Counted from the stretch's first letter, positions 49,614-59,474 are shown. The stretch is 64,000 nucleotides of DNA from Acidimicrobiaceae bacterium (GCA_003170315.1 PNAH01000010.1:101543-165542), one strand, 5' to 3'. The notes: generated by a model from the letters alone, not told the origin. Numbers and translations are program-made.

Positions 49614-50579
49614 CTATTGCGCCTTTTTTAGTTCGGGCCGTAACTGGCGGACATAGATGATCGAAAGCAACGCGCCTACTACGATGAGAGCTAACGCGAT
49701 GGCGGTGCCGTAACCCAGGTCGTTAAATTGGAACGCCTGAATATACATGTATACAGGCAGAATCGCTGTTTCGTTGCCCGGTCCACCCTGCGTCATCGCC
49801 CAGATGAGTGTGAAGTCGGAGATCGTACCGATCGTGATCAGCAACATGTTCACCATGATCGTCGAGCGCATAATGGGTATGGTCACGCGCCACAGGCGCT
49901 GCCAGTAGGAGGCGCCCTCGAGTTGCGCAGCCTCGTCCACTTCAGCGGGAACATTCCGCAAACCCGCGCTCAGGATCAGCATGGAGAAAGCCGTACCACG
50001 CCACGCGTTGGCCACGCAGACGATCAGCAGCGGCACTGTGGCGAGTAAGTCGTCGCCTGGCCGAGCGATCAGCTCGCTGAGCGTTCCCCCCGCTTGTCCG
50101 AACGCATACCAAATAAATGCCACCGTGATTTCCGGCAACACCCACGCCAGAATCACGATCGATCCCACGGTGGCCCGCAACGAGATTTTGGCACGTTGGC
50201 CGAGCAGAGCCAGCGCGAAACCTAGCACCGTCTGGGCGATGATGCCCGACCCAATAACGAATACGAGGGTCATTTTCACCGACGACCAGAACACCGGATC
50301 GTGAATCATTCGGTCGAAATTCGAGAGACCAGTGAAAGAAAGATGCTGCGCAAACGGACCCAGCAATTGCATGTTCGTGAAACCGATATACAACGCGTAA
50401 ATCGTCGGCAATACGAACAATGCCATGACGAGGATGCCGGCTGGCGAAAGCCACAGAATGCTTGACCACTTGAACTTCTTGATGTCGGCGCGATCCACTG
50501 GGATTCCATCAAACTGCAATTCGGAAGCGTCGTGAACGGCGGTCATCGTCCTTCCCGTCGCCTGTGCGAATGTGGCCAC
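49614..50579 (-). CDS. Sugar ABC transporter permease (MalF/UgpA-like)
   Basis: AEVDEAAQLEGASYWQRLWRVTIPIMRSTIMVNMLL EAA loop; multiple TM segments. Confidence 0.93.
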   Translation of the reverse strand: MATFAQATGRTMTAVHDASELQFDGIPVDRADIKKFKWSSILWLSPAGILVMALFVLPTIYALYIGFTNMQLLGPFAQHLSFTGLSNFDRMIHDPVFWSSVKMTLVFVIGSGIIAQTVLGFALALLGQRAKISLRATVGSIVILAWVLPEITVAFIWYAFGQAGGTLSELIARPGDDLLATVPLLIVCVANAWRGTAFSMLILSAGLRNVPAEVDEAAQLEGASYWQRLWRVTIPIMRSTIMVNMLLITIGTISDFTLIWAMTQGGPGNETAILPVYMYIQAFQFNDLGYGTAIALALIVVGALLSIIYVRQLRPELKKAQ

Positions 50580-50822
50580 CTCAATGGCACACCGATTCGA
50601 TGTTCCTTACTTGCCTTACGGTCGCTTGACGCTTCCTGCGAGCAAGAACGCGGAAAACGAAAGGCGCTCTCTCGACCGTTATCGCCAACAATTCTTTTCC
50701 CGACAAAAATTCCAGATCCCACAACCCCCAGCGCTTCGGTCACGATCCTCTGAGCCTCCCTTACTCGCCGGCGATTGGGCAAAATGCAGGTCGTAGAGAC
50801 TTGGCGCCCGGCCTCGCAAAAA

Positions 50823-50864
50823 TTGACAATAACACTAAATAGATATATGTTTCCTGTTAATGCC
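50823..50864 (+). repeat. 42-nt dispersed repeat, copy B
   Basis: ttgacaataacactaaatagatatatgtttcctgttaatgcc. Confidence 0.7.
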
Positions 50865-51005
50865 TATTTATCGACATTCGGGACGCGTCGAGTGGCGTAT
50901 GGGGTTCGCCACGCACATACCGCCTCCCACCGCCTCGGCCAACTGCACCCAAACCGCCGCCAAGACCTGCAACTCCGCCACCACCGAAGCCAACACCGGC
51001 TCCTG

Positions 51006-51890
51006 TTAAGCCTCGTATCTCAGCAATGAAGGAGAGAGCGGCATTCGGCGCCATGGACCAAGCTCTTTGGAACGGAATTCGTCGTAAAGATGAAGCCAGT
51101 ATCGGTCCAGAGTTCGTCCATCACGATTCGCTCCTCCTCTTGCCGCCTGCGGTGCTCCATTAGCAAATTCACCTATCGCCGTCTCGTCGAAATCTTGCCA
51201 CTTCAAACCTGAGGCTTCGCCCCACCGCAAACCTGTAGAGAGCATCAGGGAATGCAACGCCTCATGGCGATGTCCTTCAAGTTCCTTTTGGAGTCTTCGC
51301 GCCTGCTCGTAGGTGAGCGTCCGGCCCTCACATCGTTCTTGCTTGGGCGACCTTGAGAGTCGTGCGACGTTTCTGTTGACGCAACCCCACCGCATTCCTT
51401 GATCAATGGCCTGACCCGAAACGCCCCGAATACGTTGCACCGTGGAGACTGAAAGTCCGCTGTCCAATTTCGACGACAGCAGTCGGTCGACGTCGACTGT
51501 TGTACGGTTCACAATCCTCTTGCTGCCCAAGTTCGGTATGATGTGATGTTTCGCGATGGTCCAATAGCTCAGCGCGGCGCTAGGGGCCACCTGGTGTCTG
51601 AGGACTTCGTCGTGCCAATGATTGAGCAGCTGAGCCACAGTCATTTTCATGTCGGGAGCAGGCAGTGGGTCATCGAGTTGTCGTTGGAGCTTCTTCAGTT
51701 TGCCAACCACCTCGGCCCGGGTCTTCGCCGAAACGGTCTTGCGAACCACACGTCCGTTGATGTCGCGCCCGATTGTCACTACGCCGAGCCAGCGTTTATC
51801 GGACGATCGCTGATAAATCGATCCTTCGCCATTGCCTCTAGAACCGGCCACAATGCCTCGTTTTCTCGTTGCTGACTCAACTGCTGACAA
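51006..51890 (-). pseudogene. Tyrosine-type site-specific integrase, C-terminally truncated or degenerate
   Basis: GEGSIYQRSSDKRWLGVVTIGRDINGRVVRKTVSAKTRAEVVGKLKKLQRQLDD, SAM-like core domain, TGLRWGEASGLKWQDFD; no recognisable HxxR or active-site Tyr afterwards. Confidence 0.85.
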
Positions 51891-51959
51891 CGGTCGCTCG
51901 AGACGTATTTTGGTTAAAAGTGGTTAAAGGTCACTGCCTCTCACGAGGTATTTTGATAG

Positions 51960-52033
51960 TGGGCCGTGCAGGACTTGAACCTGCGACCCCTTGCGTGTCA
52001 TGCAAGTGCGCTACCAGACTGCGCCAACGGCCC
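51960..52033 (-). tRNA. tRNA-Val (anticodon GAC)
   Basis: GGGCCGT...ACGGCCC acceptor, CTTGC-ATGACAC-GCAAG anticodon arm, GCAGG-TTCAAGT-CCTGC T arm; no encoded CCA. Confidence 0.95.
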
Positions 52034-52091
52034 CTCAGGGTGACAACCCTACCATTCCGAGAAGTTCGAACTCGCCGGCCAACAACGGCGA

Positions 52092-52781
52092 CTACGGCGA
52101 ATCGAACGATGCGACAAAGTCCACGGGATCAGAGAGGAGATCGAGCGAGGCCTGTCCCGCGTTGTTGTGGACGACCTGTTCCAGGAACACTTCGACCGCG
52201 GCCCGCGCGTCGCTTAGCGCGTCGTGTCCTCCCGGCTTAATGCCGTAATGACGACATAGATACTCTTGACCTCGTCGAGGTCGGAACTCTCGACTGGGAT
52301 CGATCGCCAGGTCGTGATCGACCACGTCGATGATTCGCAGAAGCGAGATATCGAAATATCCGTCGTTGAGCTCCATGCCGAGCACCGAGATGCAACTGCG
52401 ACGGAGCATCTCTAGGTCGAAACGAACGACGTTCGAGCCCACGACGTACGCACCGAGTGCGTGGTAGTCACGCAGTATCTGGACGGCACGCGTCAGACCC
52501 TTTTCGACGTTGAAGACGAATGCGCTCCCCCGTCTGGCTTCGATGTCCTCGACCGAGAGTCCGTGCACTCTTTTGGCCCCGGCCGAGATTGGACGATCGG
52601 GTATGACGAAGAACTGTTCGGACCAGACCGGAACTCCGAAACGGTAGGCGCAGAAGCCGTAGGAAATAGCGCGCTCACTCGAGACACTGAGCCCCGTGGT
52701 CTCGGTGTCGAATCCCAAGATGAGTTCTGGGACTCGCTGATATCTCTTTGCCACGAGCCCATCCTTGCATTTTCCTGTCAC
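52092..52781 (-). CDS. DEDDh 3'-5' exonuclease (DNA polymerase III epsilon-like)
   Basis: LILGFDTETTGL, GSNVVRFDLEML, GHDALSDARAAVEVF. Confidence 0.88.
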   Translation of the reverse strand: MTGKCKDGLVAKRYQRVPELILGFDTETTGLSVSSERAISYGFCAYRFGVPVWSEQFFVIPDRPISAGAKRVHGLSVEDIEARRGSAFVFNVEKGLTRAVQILRDYHALGAYVVGSNVVRFDLEMLRRSCISVLGMELNDGYFDISLLRIIDVVDHDLAIDPSREFRPRRGQEYLCRHYGIKPGGHDALSDARAAVEVFLEQVVHNNAGQASLDLLSDPVDFVASFDSP

Positions 52782-52892
52782 ACGTCAGTCGACTCCATCT
52801 CGGGAATGCGAAACGCCTCGCACCAAATCGACGAGCCGGGAATGGCTAATCGGGACGTTTGACGGGCGATGCCCGGTGCGCAAGAGTGTCCC

Positions 52893-53693
52893 ATGAACAA
52901 GTCAGTCATCCTCGTCACCGGCGCATCCGCGGGCATCGGACGCAAATGTGCCACCCACCTCGCGAGCGCCGGATGGACCGTCATTGGCGCGAGTCGTCGC
53001 GGTACTTCGAGCGACTCATGGCGCGGCGTTCCGATGGATGTCGACCGAGACCGTTCAGTTGAGCGAGCCTTCGAAATCGTCGACGCCGAGTACGGTCAGC
53101 TGAACGCAGTTCTCGCCTGCGCTGGATGGGGACTCGCCGGAGCGGCCGAGCGCACGTCACTGGAGGACGCCAAGGCGCAGTTCGAGACCAACTTCTGGGG
53201 CGCGGTGCGTGTAGTGAACGCGACGTTGCCACGGCTTCGCGAGCGAGGTGGTGGACACGTGGTGTTGATGAGTTCCATCGCCGGGATACTCGGCATCCCC
53301 TACCAAGCGTTCTACAGTGCGAGCAAATTCGCCCTCGAGGGCTACGCCGAATCGCTCGCGTATGAAGTCGCACCGTTCAACGTCCACGTCACGCTCGTGG
53401 AACCGGGCAACTTCAAGACCGACTTCACCGCCGCTCGACGAAAGGTGGAGCTCTCGGTCAACGACCCTTACCGAGGGGCGTGCGAGAAGGCGATCACCGT
53501 GATGGAACGCGACGAAGTGAATGGCGCTGATCCCGTCGACGTCGCGCGGGCGGTCGAAAAGATCTTGCGCAGCAAGAACCCACCGCGTCGCGTTTCGGTC
53601 GGCAAATTCGACGAGCGAATGGGCATCATGGGAAAACGGCTCCTTCCCTTTCGGCTCTTCGAACGGGCCGCGATGAGCAGTCTCGGCGTCTGA
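52893..53693 (+). CDS. SDR family oxidoreductase, paralogue of the gene at 41860
   Basis: VILVTGASAGIGRKCATHLASAGWTVIGASR, YSASKFALEGYAESLAYEVAPFNVHVTLVEPGNFKTDFTAARRK. Confidence 0.93.
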   Translation: MNKSVILVTGASAGIGRKCATHLASAGWTVIGASRRGTSSDSWRGVPMDVDRDRSVERAFEIVDAEYGQLNAVLACAGWGLAGAAERTSLEDAKAQFETNFWGAVRVVNATLPRLRERGGGHVVLMSSIAGILGIPYQAFYSASKFALEGYAESLAYEVAPFNVHVTLVEPGNFKTDFTAARRKVELSVNDPYRGACEKAITVMERDEVNGADPVDVARAVEKILRSKNPPRRVSVGKFDERMGIMGKRLLPFRLFERAAMSSLGV

Positions 53694-53750
53694 CCACGCA
53701 CGGTCAGTAATTTTGCGTCGCCACGTCGCCGCACCACATATGGTGAGGAA

Positions 53751-54782
53751 ATGGAACTACGAACCCTCGGCCGTACCGGCCTCAAAGTAAGCCCCCTCTG
53801 TCTCGGCGCCATGATGTTTGGCGAGTGGGGCAACACCGACCACGACGAGTCGATCAAGATCATCCACAAGGCATTGGATTCCGGGATCAACTTCATCGAC
53901 ACCGCCGACGTGTACTCCCAAGGGGAGTCCGAAGAGATCGTGGGCAAAGCCCTCTCGTCGATCGACCGCTCCCGCGTCGTCGTCGCGACCAAGGTCCACG
54001 GTCAGATGGGCGATGACCCTCTATCCCAGGGCAACTCGCGGCGCTGGATCATGGCCGAGGTCGAGCACAGCCTGAAGCGCTTGAAGACTGACTACATCGA
54101 CCTCTACCAAATTCACCGACCCGACGAGTTCACCGACATCGAAGAGACCCTCGGTGCCCTCACCGACCTGGTCCACCAAGGAAAGATTCGCTATTTCGGA
54201 TCGTCGACCTTTCCGGCCGAGCAGATTGTCGCCGCCCAGTGGGCCGCCGAGCGACGAGGGTACGAACACTTCCGAACCGAGCAGCCTCCCTATTCGATCC
54301 TCGTGCGCGGCATAGAGCGCGACGTGCTGCCGACTGCCCAATCATTCGGCATGGGCGTTATTCCCTGGAGCCCGCTCGCGGGAGGCTGGCTCGCCGGCAA
54401 GTTCGGCGAAGGCCAGAAGAACTCGAGCCGACGGGCCGCGCGTCTTCCCGATCGCTACACCCTCGACTCTCCGGGCAACCAGCGCAAGCTGGAGGCAGTC
54501 AACCAACTCACGGCCCTCGCCGACGAGGCCGGCATCACGTTGATCGAACTCGCTCTGGCCTTCGTGCTCGAACATCCTGCCGTGACCTCACCGATCATCG
54601 GACCACGAACCATGAAACACCTGGACTCCCAGCTCAAGGCGACCGACGTCCGCCTGGAGAGCGGCGTGCTCGAGCGAATTGACGAAATCAACCCTCCGGG
54701 TATCAACGTGAACCCCGCGGATGCCGGCTGGGCACCGTCGGTTCTGACCAACCTGCGACAACGTCGACGCCACCACGCTTAG
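53751..54782 (+). CDS. Aldo/keto reductase
   Basis: MELRTLGRTGLKVSPLCLGAMMFGEWG, GINFIDTADVYSQGESEEIVGKAL, DYIDLYQIHRPDEFTDIEETLGALTDLVHQGKIRYFGSST. Confidence 0.95.
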   Translation: MELRTLGRTGLKVSPLCLGAMMFGEWGNTDHDESIKIIHKALDSGINFIDTADVYSQGESEEIVGKALSSIDRSRVVVATKVHGQMGDDPLSQGNSRRWIMAEVEHSLKRLKTDYIDLYQIHRPDEFTDIEETLGALTDLVHQGKIRYFGSSTFPAEQIVAAQWAAERRGYEHFRTEQPPYSILVRGIERDVLPTAQSFGMGVIPWSPLAGGWLAGKFGEGQKNSSRRAARLPDRYTLDSPGNQRKLEAVNQLTALADEAGITLIELALAFVLEHPAVTSPIIGPRTMKHLDSQLKATDVRLESGVLERIDEINPPGINVNPADAGWAPSVLTNLRQRRRHHA

Positions 54783-54896
54783 TTGGCGCGCAGTTCGATC
54801 GATGCGCTCGTCGAAGACGTTGAATTCTCATTGAATTGCTCGTCTCGCGACACTACTGACGTTGGGTGAGCGGGTTGGCCCGGTAAACTTTCGAAA

Positions 54897-55871
54897 ATGC
54901 AGTACGCCAAGAGCCCCCTCCTTAGTTGTACTGTTGCGGCCTCGATTCTGGTCGGTTCCCTCGTCGTCGCGCCCTTTTCGCTTTCGGCCAACGCCGCCCA
55001 AGGCAATAATTCTCTCGGTCGTCGTACTGGGACGATCGGCACCCGCTACTCACACGTCGCTTTCTCGATCCGCCTCGAAGATCAACTCCTCGCCACGCTG
55101 CATTACTTACCCGTGAAGTTCGTGCCGAAGAGGTCCGTCACGAAGACCACAATTCCCCCGACGACCACGACGACATCGACGACCACTCCCTCCACCTCGA
55201 CGACCGCGCCCGCCTCGACGACCACCACCGTGCCGACCACCACCACCACGAAGCCTCGACCAAAGCCCCGACCCAAAAAGAGGTCGAGTCCGACGTCACT
55301 TCAGAAGGGTCAGTTCGTCTGGCGTTTTCCCAAGATAATCGGGCCCCTCCACTCGTTGTGGTCGGTGGGCACCAACAACATCATTCTCCAGAGCGCCGTC
55401 ATGAACTTCCAGGCGGTCCACGGGCTCCCCTGGAATACCGGCATGACCACCCAAACGTGGCAACTCATCCTCCAGGCCGCGACGAAGCGACAAAACGATC
55501 CGAACAGTTACGACTACGTCGTCGTGAGCCAGGGCACCCCCGAGTTGCTCAAGCTCTTCGTGAGTGGACACCTCGTCTACATTTCACCCGTGAACACCGG
55601 CATAAGTAGCGCGCCAACGTCGAACGGCACCTATCCGGTGTACGTTCGCTACACCGTCACGACGATGTCGGGCACCAACCCCAATGGCTCGCATTACAGC
55701 GACCCGGGTATCCCGTGGGTGTCGTACTTCCACGGCGGCGACGCCCTGCACGGATTCTTGCGCTCACAGTACGGGTACCCCCAGAGCCTGGGGTGTGTGG
55801 AGATGCCCTTCGCCAACGCCAAGCGCGTCTGGCCCTTCACACCGATCGGCACACTGGTCAGCGTCATCTAA
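54897..55871 (+). CDS. Secreted L,D-transpeptidase (YkuD) with Thr/Pro-rich linker
   Basis: Signal-like N terminus; TTTTTSTTTPSTSTTAPASTTTTVPTTTTTKP linker; GDALHGFLRSQYGYPQSLGCVEMPFANAKRVW. Confidence 0.88.
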   Translation: MQYAKSPLLSCTVAASILVGSLVVAPFSLSANAAQGNNSLGRRTGTIGTRYSHVAFSIRLEDQLLATLHYLPVKFVPKRSVTKTTIPPTTTTTSTTTPSTSTTAPASTTTTVPTTTTTKPRPKPRPKKRSSPTSLQKGQFVWRFPKIIGPLHSLWSVGTNNIILQSAVMNFQAVHGLPWNTGMTTQTWQLILQAATKRQNDPNSYDYVVVSQGTPELLKLFVSGHLVYISPVNTGISSAPTSNGTYPVYVRYTVTTMSGTNPNGSHYSDPGIPWVSYFHGGDALHGFLRSQYGYPQSLGCVEMPFANAKRVWPFTPIGTLVSVI

Positions 55872-56203
55872 TCGCCGATTTGCCAATTCAGTCCGACTGG
55901 CGCCGCTAAAAGTTGGAGTCATTGCGGTCCGATGTTCAACCACGTCGAGTTCGTTCGGGCCCTCACGGTGCCCGGCGCGTTGTGACGCAATGACACTCGG
56001 CAAGATCCCGACGGGTTGAATTCACAGTCGTCATAGGACAATCCCTCACCCACGCCGTGAGCAATTGAGGCTCTCACGAATACAGACGCCTAGACTTATC
56101 TTTCATTTGTAATTGGTCAATTCGGATCGGTGCAGCTGTCGTGCAACAAAATCCATTCTTGCAATTTACTTCAATGAACTTCCACCAATAGGGGCCTTTT
56201 CTC

Positions 56204-57121
56204 GTGATACCAACCTTCGTTATTTTTCTTCGCGAGGGAATTGAAGCGTCCATGATTGTGGCAATACTTCTCGCGTACTTGCAGCGGATCGGTAAACGTC
56301 GGCACTTTCGCGATGTCTTCAGCGGCGTTGCTGCCGCACTCGTGTTGACCCTTGGCGGGGGTATCGCTGCTTTCTTCCTCATAAGACACTACGAAGGCTC
56401 AAATGTTCAGACCTATTTCGAAACTGCCACCTACCTGCTCGCGGCGGTGATTCTCACTTATATGACGTTCTGGATGCAACGGCACGCCAAGGGTATGGCC
56501 ACGGAGCTCGAGCATCGAAGCGATCTGGCGCTGTCGAAAGGGAGGCGGTGGGGATTGGGACTGCTCGCTTTCCAGGCCGTGGGACGCGAGGGTCTAGAGA
56601 CGATGGTATTCACACTGGCGATAATCTTTGCCGCCGATCGACAGGCGGCATCGCCCGTACATGGCAAACTCCTCTTGATTGGGGCGGGCCTCGGGTTAGC
56701 GCTAGCGCTGGGCGTGGCCTTCGCCATATTCAAACTGGGCGCCAAGCTCAACCTGCGGAGATTCTTTCGAGTGCTCGGGATCGCCTTGATGATCTTCGCC
56801 GCGGGTCTATTGGCTGACGCGGTGGAAAACATGCAGCAATTGCATTGGTTGGGATTTGGTGGCCACGTGCTTTGGAATACCTCTGGCACGATTTCGGAGG
56901 CGTCGAATTTCGGCGATGTCCTTCATTCGCTGCTCGGCTACGCGGATCGTCCGACGGTGTTGCAGGCATTCGTATGGCTCATCTATGTGGTGGTCGCCAC
57001 GATTCTCTTCATTCGCGTGGGCAAAAGCGGTGGTCGTCACGGACGAAGGGGTGAGAGTTCTCACCTGGCGGGAAGTCAGTCGGACGGGCGTCTGGCGTCG
57101 ACCCCTAATAGCGAGACCTGA
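56204..57121 (+). CDS. FTR1-family iron permease
   Basis: FLREGIEASMIVAILLAYL and VGREGLETMVFTLAIIF (two REGLE-type motifs), multi-TM. Confidence 0.92.
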   Translation: MIPTFVIFLREGIEASMIVAILLAYLQRIGKRRHFRDVFSGVAAALVLTLGGGIAAFFLIRHYEGSNVQTYFETATYLLAAVILTYMTFWMQRHAKGMATELEHRSDLALSKGRRWGLGLLAFQAVGREGLETMVFTLAIIFAADRQAASPVHGKLLLIGAGLGLALALGVAFAIFKLGAKLNLRRFFRVLGIALMIFAAGLLADAVENMQQLHWLGFGGHVLWNTSGTISEASNFGDVLHSLLGYADRPTVLQAFVWLIYVVVATILFIRVGKSGGRHGRRGESSHLAGSQSDGRLASTPNSET

Positions 57122-57135
57122 CTCGCCATTCCTCG

Positions 57136-58005
57136 TTACGCCGCGATGCGGTCGAGCTCAACCAGATCATCGTCGGACAGCGTTAACGATGCACCCGCGA
57201 TGTTGTCTCGGAGATGCGCGCGTGACGAGGTGCCCGGAATCAACAGTACGTTGGGTGAGCGCTGCAAGAGCCACGCCAGGGCAATGGCCAGCGGTGAGGT
57301 GTCGAGTCGGGTGGCGACGGACGCGAGTTCCACGGACTGCAATGGGCTGAATCCTCCGAGTGGAAAGTAGGGCACGTAGGCGATGTCTTGCGCGGCGAGC
57401 GAATCGACCAGATCGTCGTCGATTCGGTGGGCGACGTTGAAGAAGTTCTGGACGCACACGATTGGTGCGATCGACTGCGCCTCCTTGATCTGTTCGGCGT
57501 TCACGGTGCTCAGGCCGATATGACGAATCAGACCTTGCTGTTGGAGTTCGACCAGGGCTTCGAACGGTTCCGCGAGGGAAGCGGCCTCAGCACCGGCGAA
57601 CCCACCGAGTCGCAGGTTGACCACGTCGAGCGCGTCCAGACCCAAGTGGTCCAGGTTCTCGTGGACGGCCTGACGAAGATCGTCCGGTTTCCGGGCCTCC
57701 GGCCAGGCGCCCTCGGCGTCACGGCGAGCGCCCACTTTGGTGACGATGTGCAGCGACGCCGGGTAGGGGTGCAGGGCTTCTTTGATGAGCTCGTTGGTGA
57801 CGAAAGGGCCGTAGTAGTCACTCGTGTCGATGTGGGTGATACCGCTCTCGACGACCTCGCGAAGTACGGCGATTGCTTCGTCGCGGTCCTTCGGTGGTCC
57901 GAAGACCCCCGGCCCGGCGAGCTGCATCGCCCCGTAGCCCATCCGAGTGACGTTGAGGCCTGGTGCCAAAGCAAACGTTCCGCCGGGCAATTTCGATTCG
58001 CTCAC
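57136..58005 (-). CDS. Aldo/keto reductase
   Basis: NVTRMGYGAMQLAGPGVFGPPKDRDEAIAVLREVVESGITHIDTSDYYGPFVTNELIKEAL, LLQRSPNVLLIPGTSSRAHLRDN. Confidence 0.92.
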   Translation of the reverse strand: MSESKLPGGTFALAPGLNVTRMGYGAMQLAGPGVFGPPKDRDEAIAVLREVVESGITHIDTSDYYGPFVTNELIKEALHPYPASLHIVTKVGARRDAEGAWPEARKPDDLRQAVHENLDHLGLDALDVVNLRLGGFAGAEAASLAEPFEALVELQQQGLIRHIGLSTVNAEQIKEAQSIAPIVCVQNFFNVAHRIDDDLVDSLAAQDIAYVPYFPLGGFSPLQSVELASVATRLDTSPLAIALAWLLQRSPNVLLIPGTSSRAHLRDNIAGASLTLSDDDLVELDRIAA

Positions 58006-58087
58006 AATTCAACCCCTTTCGCAATGGAACGGACCTGCCGACCTTATGGGATTCAGACACGACCGATCTCGTGTTTATAGTTTTAGC

Positions 58088-58834
58088 GTGAATAACGTTG
58101 AAGGGTCTTCTCAGCGAACTCTCTACGTGGATGGGCTAGTGAATGCACGCGACTTGGGCGGCCTTCGTCGGCTCGATGGTACAACTACGCCACGCGGTGT
58201 CTTCTATCGTTCTGAGAACGTTGACGGAATAACGCCGGCCGGCTGGGAGCAGATCTATCAAGCTGGAATCAGAACGATCGTCGATCTTCGCGATCCTAAT
58301 GAGCGTGCAAGCGATCGAAACGAACGGCCGAGTTGGATTCGCACCGTGACGGTTGAACTCAACGGGTTCGACGACGAGTTTTGGCGTGACTATCTACCCA
58401 ACGGTCTTGCGAGGACAGCCCTCTATTTCCTTCCACATCTTGAAGCCATGCCGAATCGAGCGATTTCCGCTCTTTCGGCGATTGCCTCGGCACCTCCGGG
58501 CGGGGTTCTCTTTCACTGCGTGCGAGGTAGGGATCGAACAGGAATGATCTCACTGCTTCTGTTGTTAGCAGTGAACACCGATCCGGAGGAGATTGTGGAT
58601 GACTACCTCGAAACGATCCGTCGCGGCGACCTGCGCGCGGCTTGGTCCTACGAGAACAACGAGGAGGCGGCCATCGAAGCCTTCTGCCAGTCGTTAGGAA
58701 CCAGCACCGAGAACGCCTTTCGGGCAGCGCTAGAGGCCATTGATCTACGTCGAGTGCTGTCTCAAGCCGATGTCAGTCCGGTCGTTCAAGAGGCCCTTAT
58801 GAGTTGGCGTGGAACCGTCCAGCCTCACTACTGA
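58088..58834 (+). CDS. Tyrosine-protein phosphatase-like protein
   Basis: NARDLGGLRRLDG...RGVFYRSENVDGITPAGWEQIYQAGIRTIVDLRDPNE; P-loop HCVRGRDRTGM. Confidence 0.88.
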   Translation: MNNVEGSSQRTLYVDGLVNARDLGGLRRLDGTTTPRGVFYRSENVDGITPAGWEQIYQAGIRTIVDLRDPNERASDRNERPSWIRTVTVELNGFDDEFWRDYLPNGLARTALYFLPHLEAMPNRAISALSAIASAPPGGVLFHCVRGRDRTGMISLLLLLAVNTDPEEIVDDYLETIRRGDLRAAWSYENNEEAAIEAFCQSLGTSTENAFRAALEAIDLRRVLSQADVSPVVQEALMSWRGTVQPHY

Positions 58835-58995
58835 AGCGATTCGAAGCCTTCCGCAGAGTCCGCCCAAACGAACCGGAGAAACCAGCGGTCAAATGTGCCG
58901 TCACCTTCGATGGCTCAGTGTGGACAGTAGGATCGCCGCCGCACTAGACCGCTCTTTCAAATTGACCCAATGCTGAGGCTAACGCAAGATAGTGA

Positions 58996-59373
58996 TTACC
59001 TGGATGTGTAGTGCAACTTGCACGAAGTGTGATCGGGATCCGTAATGTTCAATACGTGCGTTCCCTTTGGCGTACCGAAAGCGATCGTTACCTCGACGAC
59101 GAGCTCGTTGCCATAGTCGTGAATGACGACGAACTTCGTTCCCCCTTCGTTACTGACAATTGACGGCTTGCCGTGAAAGCCATCACCAAAGATATTTATC
59201 TCTTCGGTAAAGCCCCCTCTGCCGAAACCATGGTCATGACCACAGTGAAGGCCATGCGGAAAGGTCGGCGGTGGGTACTTTGTCGCGCTAGCCGAGGTGA
59301 TGCCGACGCCAATCGTCGTCGCAAATACCAGGGCCAAGACACCTGGAATGGCAAGAATCCTTCGACCAGTCAC
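58996..59373 (-). CDS. Small predicted secreted protein of unknown function
   Basis: MTGRRILAIPGVLALVFATTIGVGITSASA signal-like N terminus, His/Gly-rich FPHGLHCGHDHGFGRGGF. Confidence 0.65.
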   Translation of the reverse strand: MTGRRILAIPGVLALVFATTIGVGITSASATKYPPPTFPHGLHCGHDHGFGRGGFTEEINIFGDGFHGKPSIVSNEGGTKFVVIHDYGNELVVEVTIAFGTPKGTHVLNITDPDHTSCKLHYTSR

Positions 59374-59474
59374 TTAGGCCTCCCTCCTCATTGGCTCGTA
59401 CTCGCCAATAGGAACTTGATTGAACGGTACCACGCACTGAGTGGGTCCGTCTGGCAACGTAAATTTATTCTAAG

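Noticed and set aside
54862-55116. Out-of-frame ORFs around the L,D-transpeptidase start
   Set aside because: Overlap a confident gene with a signal peptide; no independent support
55140-55260. ACC/ACG triplet-rich tract that might look like a CRISPR or satellite repeat
   Set aside because: Encodes the in-frame Thr/Pro-rich linker of the L,D-transpeptidase; no spacer structure
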